The translations under genes and the position numbers were made by a program. Shown here piece by piece: positions 18,595-28,995 of a stretch of 64,000 nt of DNA. The stretch's first letter is position 1; every line of letters begins with the position of its first letter. Below the pieces are notes generated by a model. The model was not told the DNA's origin, made no database searches, and worked only from the letters and a program-made list of their open reading frames with translations. The stretch is from Anaeropeptidivorans aminofermentans. GTDB taxonomy: Bacteria > Bacillota > Clostridia > Lachnospirales > UBA5962. Location of the stretch: NCBI RefSeq assembly GCF_940670685.1, contig NZ_OW711693.1:1240001-1304000 (forward strand). The letters are read 5' to 3'.

Positions 18595-20212
18595 ATGATA
18601 TGTCCTTATTGTAAAAAGGAAACTGATGTAAACAGCCGTTTTTGCGGTAATTGTGGAAAATTTCTTGATTTACCTGAGATTCCTGCAAAGAATAGTGCAC
18701 CTAAAAAGAATGCCAAGGGCATTATCATAACGGTTTTAGGCGGAGTTTTTGCAGCATTTGTCATTTTTATCGTCATAGGAGCTATGCTAAGTAAAAGCGA
18801 CTTTTCAGATAAAAGTAGTACAGAAGAGAAGGAGGAAGTAAGCCCTATTTCAAAAGAAAATTTTCCTGAAGGAGAAAATATAATAACAGAAACTACTGAT
18901 AAAAAACAAAGCAAAAATGTTCTTACCAAGGATCAGGTTCTGGGAATGCTTATGGACGGAGAAGCTTACAAAGGTAAAAAAGTAGAAGCTCTTCCTGTTA
19001 AAGTATTTAACATTATAGGGTATTCTGAAGGTTCAGGATATCAGTTTCAAGGGTATACGGATATTTTTGAAAAAACAGCAGTGCTTATCGTATCTGATGA
19101 AAAACTCAGTTTACAAGCAAATGATTATGTTCTTGTTGATGGAACGGTAAAAGGTACCCATAAGGGCACAAATGCTTTCGGCGGTACTGTATATAATTCT
19201 GTTATATATGCATCAAAGATACAGGCAGGAGATTTTACAATACTTAACCCTGCTGTTAAGACTTTGGAGGTAAACGGAACCATAGAACAGAGTGGTCTTT
19301 CTGTAACACTGGAAAAGGTGGAGCTTTCAGAAAACTCCACAAGATTGTATCTCTATATAGTAAATAATACAGGCATGAAAGCAGGTGTTCAGGATTATGG
19401 AAATTATATTGTCCAGAATGCAAAGCAGTATAATGATTCGGGCATTATTTCAGAGACCATAATAAACCCCAGTATGGTAACGGGAACCGTTCAAGAAGCT
19501 GTACTATCCAGTTGAGCCTATAGACTCTTTAGAAAATCCTTTTACCATAGGATTAAGCCCTTACTATGAAGATATTTTTGCAGATATTGACGAATTTATA
19601 TTTAATATAGAGCCTATAAGCAATGTACCAGCCCAAGAGCCATTAGACCCAGGTATTTTATATTCTCTAAGCAGCGAAGAAAGAAAAGAACTTAATTTAT
19701 TCCTGAGTAATTTCGCTGAAACAAATTTATTTTATATAGATGGTGAGGACGAAGACAGTCTGATTGATTTCGGTATATTCCATAATATTATCAATAGTAA
19801 TAAGGTAAAAGAAAACGGCAATCAGCAAAGCCTTGAGGCAGAGTTCGTTGAAAAAGCAGTAGAAGGATATCTCGGCAAGGGTATAAAAAATCATTCTACA
19901 GATACTTTTGAATACGGTAACGGAATGTACTACTGGGAAAGGATAGAGGATTCTTATCTTAAATTTGTACAAGCCAATTCCCTTACGGAAAATGAAGACG
20001 GAACCTATACTGTCACATTTAGTGTTTATGATGCAAGCCCTTATTCAGATGATAGGGTTCCAGAGGAACTATACTGTCCAAAAGAAGAATGGGGAAGCCT
20101 TGCAGAGGATAATGTAAGTTATTACATTGACGGAAATGCCCATATAAAAAGAGAAAAAGCAGGAGAAAAATATACCTATAAGCTGCTGTTTTATGCTCTT
20201 ATGGCACAATAA
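18595..20212 (+). pseudogene. Zinc-ribbon membrane-anchored protein, split by a frameshift
   Basis: The first part (18595-19515) has a zinc ribbon CPYCKKE...CGNCGK, one transmembrane helix near residues 42-65, an OB-like stretch, then a beta-sandwich ending out of frame. The +1 frame is open from after 19475 to 20212 without a stop and continues sensibly (EPFKKLYYPVEPID...). Removing one G from the GGG run at 19482-19484 would join both into one protein of about 538 residues. This is either a true frameshift mutation or a programmed one. ATG 18595 follows AAGGAG at 8 nt. A related but shorter protein sits in element B at 45449. Confidence 0.65.
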
Positions 20213-20228
20213 ATAATAGGAGGACAAA

Positions 20229-21461
20229 ATGTACGATAAAGACAATTTCTTTAAAGCTTTAGGACTAAATCCAAGTGAGAAGCAGAAAAGCGCAATCATA
20301 AACCGGCTTTCCGCTGTTCTTAATTATGAACCTAAAATAGGCGTACTTGGAAAAACCGGAGTAGGAAAATCAAGTCTCTGCAACGCCCTTTTCGGAAAAG
20401 ACCTTTTTAACATCAGTGACGTTGAAGCCTGTACAAGAAATGTTCAGGAGGAATTTCTCCGCATAGGAGATTCCAAAGGGCTAAAGCTGATTGATGTTCC
20501 CGGCGTAGGAGAGAGCAAAGGCAGAGACGAGGAATATGCCAAACTTTATGCAGAGCTGATGCCGAAGCTTGATTTAGTTTTATGGGTTATTAAGGCAGAT
20601 GACAGAGCCTTATCCTCTGACGAGAGCTTTTATAAAAATATTGTAAAGCCTCATATTAAAGAAGGAAAGCCTTTCTTCTTCGTTTTAAATCAAGTAGATA
20701 AAATTGAGCCTTTAAGAGAATGGGATATAGAAAAGCATATCCCCGGTTTAAAGCAATTTCAGAATATAAACGCCAAGGTTTTAGATGTGGCAAGATTCTT
20801 CGAGGTTCCGGCTTCCAGAATAATATATGTTTCAGCCAGTGAAAAATACAATTTAACCGAGCTTGTAAATGAAATCGTATTTGCTTTACCAAAGGAAAGA
20901 AAGATAACCTTTTTTAAAGAGGTCAATACCGACTTTCAATCGGAGGTAGCCGGAGAACATGTAAAAAAGTCCTTTCTTGATGTAGTTGGAGATATCGTAG
21001 TAGATGTTCTTGAGGTTGCAGGGGATACTCTTGTAAAGGTTAAAGATTCCATCGGTGAAGCAGCAGAAGAAATCTTTGATGGTGTTATAGAGAAGGCTCC
21101 GGCCTTTATAGCCGATGCTGCAAAAAAAATAATAGGAGGCTGTTATATTACTACCGCTGTTTGTACATATTTAGGAAAACCTGATGACTGCTATGAGCTT
21201 ACTCAATTAAGAAAATTCAGAGATAAGTGGCTAAGGCATCAGCCTGACGGTCCGGCTCTCATTGAGGAATATTATGCTAAAGCACCAGGAATCGTTGAGA
21301 AGCTGGAGAAAAGAGAGAATAAAGATGAGATCTATCAGTATGTAAATAACGTTTATCTCCTTCCTTGCGTGAAGCTTATAGAAGAGGAGAAATATGAGGA
21401 GTGTAAGAGGTTGTATTTAGATATGGTAGAGGAGTTAGAAAAGCATAAAAGCTTTAGATGA
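20229..21461 (+). CDS. YfjP/Era-like GTPase with C-terminal CFI-box domain (copy A)
   Basis: 410 residues. G1 GKTGVGKS is at residues 41-48, G3 DVPG at 89-92, G4 NQVDK at 154-158, and G5-like SAS at 202-204. A helical, Val-rich linker (240-300) leads to CYITTA at 305-310, the start of a CFI-box C-terminal domain with CYELTQLRKFRDKWL. The family resembles prophage and island GTPases such as YfjP; its partners are unknown. ATG follows GGAGG at 6 nt. The element B copy at 43531 lacks the CFI-box part. It is the last gene of module A, with a hairpin at 21558-21600. Confidence 0.82.
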   Translation: MYDKDNFFKALGLNPSEKQKSAIINRLSAVLNYEPKIGVLGKTGVGKSSLCNALFGKDLFNISDVEACTRNVQEEFLRIGDSKGLKLIDVPGVGESKGRDEEYAKLYAELMPKLDLVLWVIKADDRALSSDESFYKNIVKPHIKEGKPFFFVLNQVDKIEPLREWDIEKHIPGLKQFQNINAKVLDVARFFEVPASRIIYVSASEKYNLTELVNEIVFALPKERKITFFKEVNTDFQSEVAGEHVKKSFLDVVGDIVVDVLEVAGDTLVKVKDSIGEAAEEIFDGVIEKAPAFIADAAKKIIGGCYITTAVCTYLGKPDDCYELTQLRKFRDKWLRHQPDGPALIEEYYAKAPGIVEKLEKRENKDEIYQYVNNVYLLPCVKLIEEEKYEECKRLYLDMVEELEKHKSFR

Positions 21462-21557
21462 AATTGACCACATAGCTACCAGTTAGGCTGGGAAAATTAA
21501 GAAAGTACGAGTAAATGTCATTACACTATACTACGCATATAGATAACGTCAGTTTTT

Positions 21558-21600
21558 AAAGCTCCGATTTATACTCTAAGATGGTAAATCGGGGCTTTAA
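21558..21600 (+). terminator. Terminator-like hairpin after the GTPase gene
   Basis: 14-bp arms AAAGCTCCGATTTA/TAAATCGGGGCTTT with one G.T pair and a 13-nt loop. Only a weak A/T tail follows. Confidence 0.6.
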
Positions 21601-22147
21601 TATTTAGAAAAATATTCTTACTCTTCTTAAACATAAAATCAAAATAGATGCCCTAGATGAGGATTTCTTATTTGGTATTATGACGAAAAGCATTTTATTT
21701 ATTTCTCTACAGTACTCCCCTTCTTACCTATTTTTATGGGAGAAAGATATACGAGAACCCTCGTGAAAAGTAAGTTAAAGTATTCTATAATTTATTATCT
21801 TTTCGTCAAAAAGTTGAAGTTAGCTACATCTTATTTAAACATATGGTACATTGAAACATATTACACATTGTGATATTATTGATTGGCACGTTTCAAGCAT
21901 GTACTGTAAAAGGCTTTGTGTTATAAATCTATTTATGTAGTTAAATGTCAAAATGAATAGCTAAATAGATACTTGAATTTCCAAAAAAATACATATTTTG
22001 CTGGATAGAGGTTTTTCTATAAGAGATCTATGTTTTAATATAAGTATAAAATGTAGTAAACTTTAGAGAGCTTTAAAAAATAAAAGGTTAAATTTAAGAG
22101 AAAAGACTTTTTGATACGGGCACTAAAATAAACTTAATATAACCTAC
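21601..22147. other. AT-rich stretch without a recognised gene
   Basis: 547 bases between the GTPase hairpin and the IS630 remnant. I see no ORF with a ribosome site, no RNA gene and no clear repeat. It may be decayed DNA. Confidence 0.5.
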
Positions 22148-22657
22148 TAGTACTCCATCCGTCTTGCAATAATACTTTTCAATTATAGAAAATTTTGCTA
22201 TACTCCATTAAAAACGGTATTGGAGGATGCAAATATGCCACGTTACATTGTCACTCTGACAAACGATGAAATACAGGAATTAAAAACATTGATACAAAAA
22301 GGTGGGAAGGGCTACCGCATTAAGCATGCACAAATACTACTGAAACTGGATCATAAACCAGAAAATAAGGCATGGACATATGACCGCATGGAAGATGCAT
22401 ATGGAACCTCCCGCAGTACGATTGCTGGTATCGCAAAACGGTTCGTTATGGAGGGGCTAGAGGCAGCCCTTGGAAGGAAAATACAGGAAAACCGCTTCCA
22501 GATCTGGAAAGTTTCAAAAAGCAGGTGCGCTCCTGGACGATCAGGCGTAATGCAGAACACACAAAAATAAATTGGCAGTTTAAAACACAGGACGCAAGAA
22601 TCAAGTTATCTAAACTGTATCCGGCTGTAGTTTAAAAGCTATCCGAATACAGTACTA
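22148..22657 (+). mobile_element. Deleted IS630-family element, about 510 bp
   Basis: Imperfect terminal repeats TAGTACTCCATCCG (22148-22161) and, on the other strand, TAGTACTGTATTCGG (22657-22643) enclose the two ends of an IS630-type transposase gene with its middle missing. It is a MITE-like internal-deletion derivative. Confidence 0.7.
22235..22635 (+). pseudogene. IS630 transposase remnant with internal deletion
   Basis: The N-terminal ~90 residues carry the helix-turn-helix of IS630 transposases (GYRIKHAQILLKLD, YGTSRSTIAGIAKRFV, ALGRKIQENR). After about 22500 the sequence jumps, in a shifted frame, to the C-terminal end of such proteins (ESFKKQVRSWTIRRNAEH, INWQFKTQDARIKLSKLYP). The DDE catalytic domain is absent. 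ATG 22235 follows GGAGG. Confidence 0.75.
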
Positions 22658-22729
22658 CGTATAAAAGTTATGATTACGAGACATTCCTTAGGCATTTAAT
22701 TTATTTTATAAGAAAGGGTGGCGTTAATA

Positions 22730-23206
22730 ATGAAAGGAAAAAAATACTCTATCAAGTTTATTCTTGTTATAGGTATATTGGTAGTAATGTACTTATATCA
22801 TACTTCAAAATTTAATAGGATTTATAAGGTATGTGAAGACCCAAATAAAATCGCCAAAATAGAGATACATACCGAACAAAAAGGTATTGATAAAGTGGTA
22901 GTAACCGACAAAGAAAGCATTGAGGCATTTAGTAAAGTGATTAGCTCCGTAACTTTTATTAAAAGCCAAAATAACAGTTATGATAAAGAGTACACCTTAT
23001 GTGTATTTCCATCGGAGGTTGAATATTTCTATTCGATTTCAGTTCCAAACGGTATATTGGTTAAAGCATACCCAGGTACAGAGGTAATGACGCCATTGTA
23101 CAATATGGAAAATTATGATGCTCTTCTTTCATGGATAAATGAAATGAAAGATAAGTCAATTTTAAAGGAGGGAAAAGATATAAAAAATGCAGAAAAGGAG
23201 GACTAG
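22730..23206 (+). CDS. Small membrane-anchored protein of unknown function
   Basis: About 158 residues. One N-terminal hydrophobic helix (FILVIGILVVMYLYH) with a Lys-rich start indicates a membrane anchor or signal, followed by a mixed alpha/beta outer domain. ATG 22730 is preferred over the in-frame GTG 22718, which overlaps AAGGG. It lies 50 bp before the large secreted protein gene and may be co-transcribed. No family recognised. Confidence 0.6.
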   Translation: MKGKKYSIKFILVIGILVVMYLYHTSKFNRIYKVCEDPNKIAKIEIHTEQKGIDKVVVTDKESIEAFSKVISSVTFIKSQNNSYDKEYTLCVFPSEVEYFYSISVPNGILVKAYPGTEVMTPLYNMENYDALLSWINEMKDKSILKEGKDIKNAEKED

Positions 23207-23256
23207 GCTAAATTATAACGGAATTTAAAAAATCATAATAGATAAGGGTGAATAAC

Positions 23257-26200
23257 ATGTTTATTAGAAAAAAGATGTTAAAGAAAGCAATATCCTTAAT
23301 TATGACAGCATCGATTCTTCTTAATTATAATATTTACAGTGTATTTGCGGAAAAAGGTAATAATTTTAAAGCGAGTAAAGCTGCAAATCATACAGTACAT
23401 AATGAGAACTGTGTAGAAAATCATTCAGAAGAAGTGGTAGATAAAGACTTTGTTGTCTATGATTTGTTAATGAAAACAGGAATATTAGCAAATAGTTCTA
23501 GAGAAGCCAGTCAACATTCCAAAGAAAATTCAAATGACAAAAGTGAAATCGATGATAATATAAAAGAAAATGCAACAAAGATAGTGGATAGCGGAGCATA
23601 TGACAAGACGGAAATGACAGATACTATCGATAAAATAGACAGTAATGAAAACATTGAAAACGCCTCCGACAAAGAGGCTGCAGATATAGAAAAAGAAATT
23701 GATAAAAATATTACCCTAGATATAAACGGCAATAAGAATAGTGAAAATTCAGCAACGTTCAAAGATGCATTAGATGAGACGACAGATGATAAGGATTCTT
23801 TTTTTATAGGATATAAAATTACTCAGGGAACACAAGATTCCCTTCTTTCGGATAGTATCGCAGAAGCAGAATTAATGTATCTTGCTACATATATGAACAA
23901 AGAATATGATGATATAGAACAATCAGAAGTTATATATGATGTTGAAGATAACCCTACTTATCTAGCTATATCTTTTATTTCCGGTGGATATGCAATAATG
24001 ATAAGAAGCAATCTTATTGTAACAGAGTATAGCTATAATGATAAAAGTCCTTATAGTGATTCTATTGGAGGGAAAAACTACTATCTTGGTGTTTTAAATT
24101 ATTATAATGGAGAAAATATTACTGATATGCAAAATATAATGTCGGGGGATCGTCTTTCCGACGATAGCATTGAGACCTTTCAAAAATTAAATGACGAGTA
24201 TAATCAGGTTTCTCCACCTGTTTTACTTGAAGAAATCTATATGGATAAGGAATTAAAAGAGGCGGTTATTCATAACAGTGATAATATAGATCAAACTTTA
24301 TCTGCAACACTAGATATAGAAGCGAGAGATGAAGAAGCAGAGCAATATCCTTACAGCACAGAAACGGCCAAGGAAAATAATATAGACCAGCAACAGAATG
24401 AAGCCATCGAATATCCTCAAAGTGTTACCATTGTTAGTGCAGCAGATATTGCTTATCCAGATACGATACGGAATTCAATCTTTGGAGACAATGAAGGTAC
24501 ATCGTGCGGCGTAATAGCCTCTGAAATCTTATTGAGATATTACAACGACCATTACGCTGATGGACTGGTAGAGACTAAGTATTATTCAGGTCCATTTAAT
24601 GACTTTCATGCTCTCCTTAAGTCGGAGTATTGGCTTACAAAATTTTTAGATGGAAGCATGCCCTATAATAATGCGGAGTTGGTAAACTATTACATTGGAA
24701 ATGATTCCAACAGAAGGAATCTGGGGTATCATTCTAAGTATAAGATAATTGTAGGAGTAGAAAGTGAAGCCAAGTCCCGTATTGATGAGGGGTACCCTGT
24801 AATACTTTACACTGTTATGGACAATGCCTATGGAAATCATGCAATGGTGGCATATGGGTATGAAGAAAGATTTAGCTCAGAATCAGAATTCACTAATACA
24901 TACTTTAGATTACATGAAGGCTGGCTTACAGGTTCTAAGGATAAGTTTGTAAATACTACATTTTTCTACGGCGGTATCACATGGCTTGAGAAGTTTGACA
25001 GTCACTCTCATGATTTTAGTAAATATACAATTTTTCCGAGAGTTGATGAAACAGAAAACTATCATGCAGCAACATGCACTGAATGTGAATTATTTACAAA
25101 AAAGGCACATCAATATGAGCATTTTGAATCATTTCCCGGCGATCCTCAAAGTCATGGGTATAGATGCAGTCTATGTAACCAAACAAAATCAATATGTAAC
25201 AATCCTGATATTTACTATACAGACAATGGCAACAACCATACTGTTAAATGTAACAATTGTTTATTTGTTATGACAGAAGGACATGAGTACGGAGATTGGA
25301 TTAAAACGCCTTCTGAACACAAAACAGTATGTAAAAAATGCAGCCACTCAGAATCTTCACCTCATAAAAATCTTGTTTGGGTTAGGCAAAACGATTTGCA
25401 GCATAGCGTTCAATGCAGTATTTGTGGCTATTTAACGCTTAGTAATCATAATTATTCTTCTTGGATGAACTTAGGGACTCAGCATAGTAAAGTGTGCAGT
25501 ACCTGTAATGATACTGTCAATGAAAAGCATAGATTGGTGTTTTCTGGAAGAACTTCTGCTGGTCATACTCTATCATGTACAAAATGCGGATATTCCTCAA
25601 CTAGCGGGCATAAGTTCAGCCCATGGTCTTCCAATTCATCTTTTTCACTGGGTTCTACTTCACTATCTTTTGATACAACCTTGAACCAAGATTTAGAGGT
25701 TTTTAAAGATGAAGCTTTATTATTGTTAGATGGTGAGGATATAGCAACCAATAAAACTTATCTTTGTAACGAATCAGAATGCGACGATGAGCATTATATA
25801 ACAGATGATTATACGTTAAATAATATACAGGCTTTAAGTGCTACCGAGGGTCACTCTCGCCGATGTTTAGATTGCGACTATGAGGAAAATGGAAATCATG
25901 CTTATTCTTCATGGAGCTATAGTTCGTTTGAGCATAGTAGAACTTGCAATATATGTGGTCACAAACAATCAGGAAAACACTCATATGGAAGTTGGACAAG
26001 TAATTCCTCCTTACAGCACAGGCGTTCATGTTCCTGTGGCTATACAGAAACTGCAAGTCATTCCCTTGGAAACTGGAGCAGTGAAGGCAGCTCACAGCAT
26101 ATAAGAAGTTGTTCTTCCTGCGATTACACTGAGAAGCAAAGTCATAATGTGCCATACGCTTGGAGTTCTGATTCCTCCAAACATTATAAAAAATGTAGTA

Positions 26201-26724
26201 CTTGTGGATATAGTGAATCAGGTAATCATTCCTATGGTTCATGGAGCGGTACACAAGCTAATCATACACAAAAATGTTATACGTGCGGGTATATAGATAC
26301 CAAGTCTCACAGCTTTGGAACATATAGTTCGGATTACAGCGGTTCGACTCATTCTAGGACGTGTTATACTTGTAACTATAAGGATTCTCAATCACATAAT
26401 TTTGGCTCATGGTCATCTTGGCAAAGCAACCGTCATGAACGCAGTTGCAGGACGTGCTCATATACAGATACAAAACCCCATAATTTCGGTTCTTATTCAT
26501 CAAATAGCTGGAGCAGTCAGCATGAACGAACTTGTCGGACATGTTATTATGCAGAAAGAGAAAATCATTCATATTCTACAGGTTCATGGCAATCTGTAAG
26601 TAAACCTAACCACTGCCGCTCTAGACAGCAAACTTGTAGTAAATGTGGCCACTCCCAGTGGGAATATGATTATACACATTGGATGCTGGGAAATAGCTGT
26701 ATGGATTGTCGATATAGAAAGTAG
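23257..26724 (+). CDS. Large secreted papain-like protein with HxxxCxxC repeats
   Basis: About 1155 residues. A signal peptide (KKAISLIMTASILLNYNIYSVFA) is followed by an acidic, Asn/Glu-rich spacer to about residue 400. Then comes a C39/papain-like domain: GTSCGVIASEILLRYY (Cys near 417), GNHAMVAYGYEE (His near 526) and FRLHEGW. From about residue 600 the chain is a string of ~30-residue units with HxxxCxxC followed by a His, about 16 in all, so it is likely a zinc- or disulfide-stabilised rod. No LPXTG or other anchor is seen. ATG 23257 is preferred over GTG 23248. Function unknown: wall hydrolase, adhesin or effector are all possible. Confidence 0.7.
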   Translation: MFIRKKMLKKAISLIMTASILLNYNIYSVFAEKGNNFKASKAANHTVHNENCVENHSEEVVDKDFVVYDLLMKTGILANSSREASQHSKENSNDKSEIDDNIKENATKIVDSGAYDKTEMTDTIDKIDSNENIENASDKEAADIEKEIDKNITLDINGNKNSENSATFKDALDETTDDKDSFFIGYKITQGTQDSLLSDSIAEAELMYLATYMNKEYDDIEQSEVIYDVEDNPTYLAISFISGGYAIMIRSNLIVTEYSYNDKSPYSDSIGGKNYYLGVLNYYNGENITDMQNIMSGDRLSDDSIETFQKLNDEYNQVSPPVLLEEIYMDKELKEAVIHNSDNIDQTLSATLDIEARDEEAEQYPYSTETAKENNIDQQQNEAIEYPQSVTIVSAADIAYPDTIRNSIFGDNEGTSCGVIASEILLRYYNDHYADGLVETKYYSGPFNDFHALLKSEYWLTKFLDGSMPYNNAELVNYYIGNDSNRRNLGYHSKYKIIVGVESEAKSRIDEGYPVILYTVMDNAYGNHAMVAYGYEERFSSESEFTNTYFRLHEGWLTGSKDKFVNTTFFYGGITWLEKFDSHSHDFSKYTIFPRVDETENYHAATCTECELFTKKAHQYEHFESFPGDPQSHGYRCSLCNQTKSICNNPDIYYTDNGNNHTVKCNNCLFVMTEGHEYGDWIKTPSEHKTVCKKCSHSESSPHKNLVWVRQNDLQHSVQCSICGYLTLSNHNYSSWMNLGTQHSKVCSTCNDTVNEKHRLVFSGRTSAGHTLSCTKCGYSSTSGHKFSPWSSNSSFSLGSTSLSFDTTLNQDLEVFKDEALLLLDGEDIATNKTYLCNESECDDEHYITDDYTLNNIQALSATEGHSRRCLDCDYEENGNHAYSSWSYSSFEHSRTCNICGHKQSGKHSYGSWTSNSSLQHRRSCSCGYTETASHSLGNWSSEGSSQHIRSCSSCDYTEKQSHNVPYAWSSDSSKHYKKCSTCGYSESGNHSYGSWSGTQANHTQKCYTCGYIDTKSHSFGTYSSDYSGSTHSRTCYTCNYKDSQSHNFGSWSSWQSNRHERSCRTCSYTDTKPHNFGSYSSNSWSSQHERTCRTCYYAERENHSYSTGSWQSVSKPNHCRSRQQTCSKCGHSQWEYDYTHWMLGNSCMDCRYRK
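25063..26668 (+). repeat. Tandem HxxxCxxC protein repeats
   Basis: About 16 copies of HxxxCxxC, for example HSKVCSTC, HSRTCNIC, HYKKCSTC, HTQKCYTC and HERTCRTC, each followed 8-10 residues later by a His and then by a Gly/Ser-Trp or Tyr motif. One unit reads HRRSCSC, missing a residue. A non-repeat insert rich in Asp and Leu lies near 25660-25830. Confidence 0.85.
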
Positions 26725-26840
26725 CACAGACTAGATGCCTTATATACCTTAATTAGCAGAATCATGAAGATAATAATGTTGTAAATGATAGAATGCAACT
26801 CCTCTATCTCCAATTCAAATCTGAGAGATACCTTTATTAA

Positions 26841-26888
26841 AAACATAGGAAAGCCAGGGTTTATATAAACTTTGGGTTTCCTATGTTT
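26841..26888 (+). terminator. Terminator after the secreted protein gene
   Basis: Long hairpin with outer arms AAACATAGGAAA/TTTCCTATGTTT and inner GGTTTATATAAAC pairing. It ends in GTTT. The remaining bases to 27042 hold no gene. Confidence 0.8.
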
Positions 26889-27042
26889 GCCTCCTTAAAA
26901 TAAACAAGCACTATATCTTCACTGTTTGGCTGAAATAGATATTAGGAAAGCCTACCTCTTATTGGTATCCGGTAAATATCTGAACCCATAGACATAACAA
27001 AAGCCCTCAGCATGTAAAGGGAGCGCATTTTAGCAAAAATAT

Positions 27043-28568
27043 CTATCCTTTAAGCACAAAGCAATAATCCGGCAAAGATTCACTCCAAGGCAGCAGCATT
27101 TCAATGGCGGATGTATTTATATGTGGTAAAGTTTCCAGGAGAAACTCCATATATTTAAAGGGATGCAGACCATTTTCCTTAGCAGTTTCGATGATGGAAT
27201 ACATAATAGAGCTTGCCCTGGCGCCAGCAGGGGTGCATGAAAACAGCCACGCCTTTCTGCCCATGACAAAAGGTTTGACGGTCCTCTCAGCTCGATTATT
27301 CGAGATTTCTGTCCTGCCATCAAGAAATACATTTTCCAGATATCTCTTCTGGGAAAGGGCATAACCAGCGGCTTCGCCAAGAGGCACTTTAGGAAGTGCG
27401 CCAAGATTTTCTACCCATGCAAAGAAAGCATTAGAAACAGGCTTGGACTGTTCCAGCCGCTTTTGATACCGCTCATCGGCAGTAAGCTTTTCAAACTTTC
27501 GCTCTAGGTCAAACAAAGCGTTGATATAAGCCATTCCTTGAGCCGCCTCTGAATCTTTACGCTTTTCTATGGACGTGTTTTTAACGATGGCTTCAAAGCG
27601 TCTGCGAACATGCGACCAACAGCCAATGACTGTAATATCGGGTGGCAGATTATGATAAACCTTATAGCCATCTGTATGTAATAAGCCCTTGAAATCCTTC
27701 AAAAAAGCTTTGGGATGCTCTTGGCTTTGGGTTTCCTGATACTCATAGATGGCAATTTTTCGCTCGGCAGCACCACTTGTGCGATAAATCCACTCATAAG
27801 ATTTGGTTTGAGCAGATCGGCCATCCTCCCGCAAAACCTGGACCCAGGTTTCGTCTGCGTGAAGTACTGTTTCCTGCAATAGATGAGCTCTCAACCGTTC
27901 ATAAATGGCCTCCAGATACCTTTCAGAACAGGCAATAGTCCAACTCACCATGTTTTGCCGGGAGATATTCACCCCATCGTAGCGGAAACCATTTTCCAGG
28001 CGATATAAAGGCATCCCGTTGGCATATTTTTGTACAGCTATATGCGCTACCAGAGATGGTGATGCTAAAGAACCGCTGATCAACGGTTTAGGGGCTTCGG
28101 CTTTGACGAAAGGAACCTCTGTGCCGGTTTGTTCGCAGTTTCTGCAAGCATAGGAATGGGTGACATGCTCCAAAACAACAACTTGGCCGGAATCAGCTTA
28201 AGCTCCCGGCGAGTCTGCGTACCTATATCTCTCATAGTATCACCGCAAGCTGGACAGGTACGTTCTTTTTCGGAAAGCTCGTAATCTATGCGCTCCACAG
28301 GTAACCCTGATAAATCCTCTTCACGCTTGCCCTTGCGCTTTTTGCGGGAATATGAGATTTCCTCGGCTTCAGGCGGAGGAGCAACTTCACCAGCGGTAAA
28401 CAAAGTCATTTGCCTGAGGTCAACATCACTTTTCTCACTGGAAGCACCAAACTGACGGCGCTTCAAAAACAGAAGCTGCTGCTCATAATGCTTTACAAGG
28501 ATTTCTAACTCGGATATGCGGTTTTTAAGTTTATCTATATTTTCGGAGGATTCATGAGTATTTTCCAT
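27043..28568 (-). pseudogene. tnpC: IS66 transposase TnpC, frameshifted
   Basis: The N-terminal part (28568 to about 28170) has a coiled coil, the QFGASSEK motif and a zinc finger (CPACGDTM). The C-terminal part (to 27043) has the DDE domain: HADETWVQV, HTDGYKVYH, and GRTEISNNRAERTVKPFVMGRKAWLF in pieces. The two frames meet in the TTG/TTT run at about 28170-28184, where one missing G would restore a single protein of about 510 residues. Confidence 0.88.
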
Positions 28569-28623
28569 ATACTAAGTATAACACATAGCATACCAAAAAC
28601 CAAGTAAATACAGGGGTTCTAAC

Positions 28624-28995
28624 TCATATAACCCATCGTTCAGATACCTCTTTGCGCTTTAATTTCAACTCCACTTTTGCTCCGCCAAGAAGTATTTGCA
28701 GTTCCTCAGGAGTCAAGGTCATGGTTGCTTCGCTCCCTTCTGTAGGCCAGCGAAAACGGCCTTTTTCAAGTCGCTTGAAGTATAGCCAAAAGCCATCGCA
28801 ATCCCATTCAAGTATTTTGATTCTGTCACGGTTTCTATTGCAGAATACAAAAATGGCCTCGCTGAAGGGGTCGAGATGGAAACTGCTCTCCACTATGGCT
28901 GCCAGGCCGTTTATTGATTTCCTCATATCGGTTCTGCCACAGGCAAGGTATGCCTTCTTGCCATCTATCTTCAACATGGCCCGGCCAACTCTCAC
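28624..28995 (-). CDS. tnpB: IS66 accessory protein TnpB
   Basis: 123 residues with the typical TnpB pattern: ACGRTDMRKSINGLAAIV, FVFCNRNRDRIKILEWD and GFWLYFKRLEKGRFRWP. It appears intact. Its start overlaps the tnpA stop by four bases. Confidence 0.93.
   Translation of the reverse strand: MRVGRAMLKIDGKKAYLACGRTDMRKSINGLAAIVESSFHLDPFSEAIFVFCNRNRDRIKILEWDCDGFWLYFKRLEKGRFRWPTEGSEATMTLTPEELQILLGGAKVELKLKRKEVSERWVI

Noticed and set aside
25841-26572. ORFs on both strands within the HxxxCxxC repeat region
   Set aside because: They arise from the repetitive codons of the secreted protein and have no ribosome sites.
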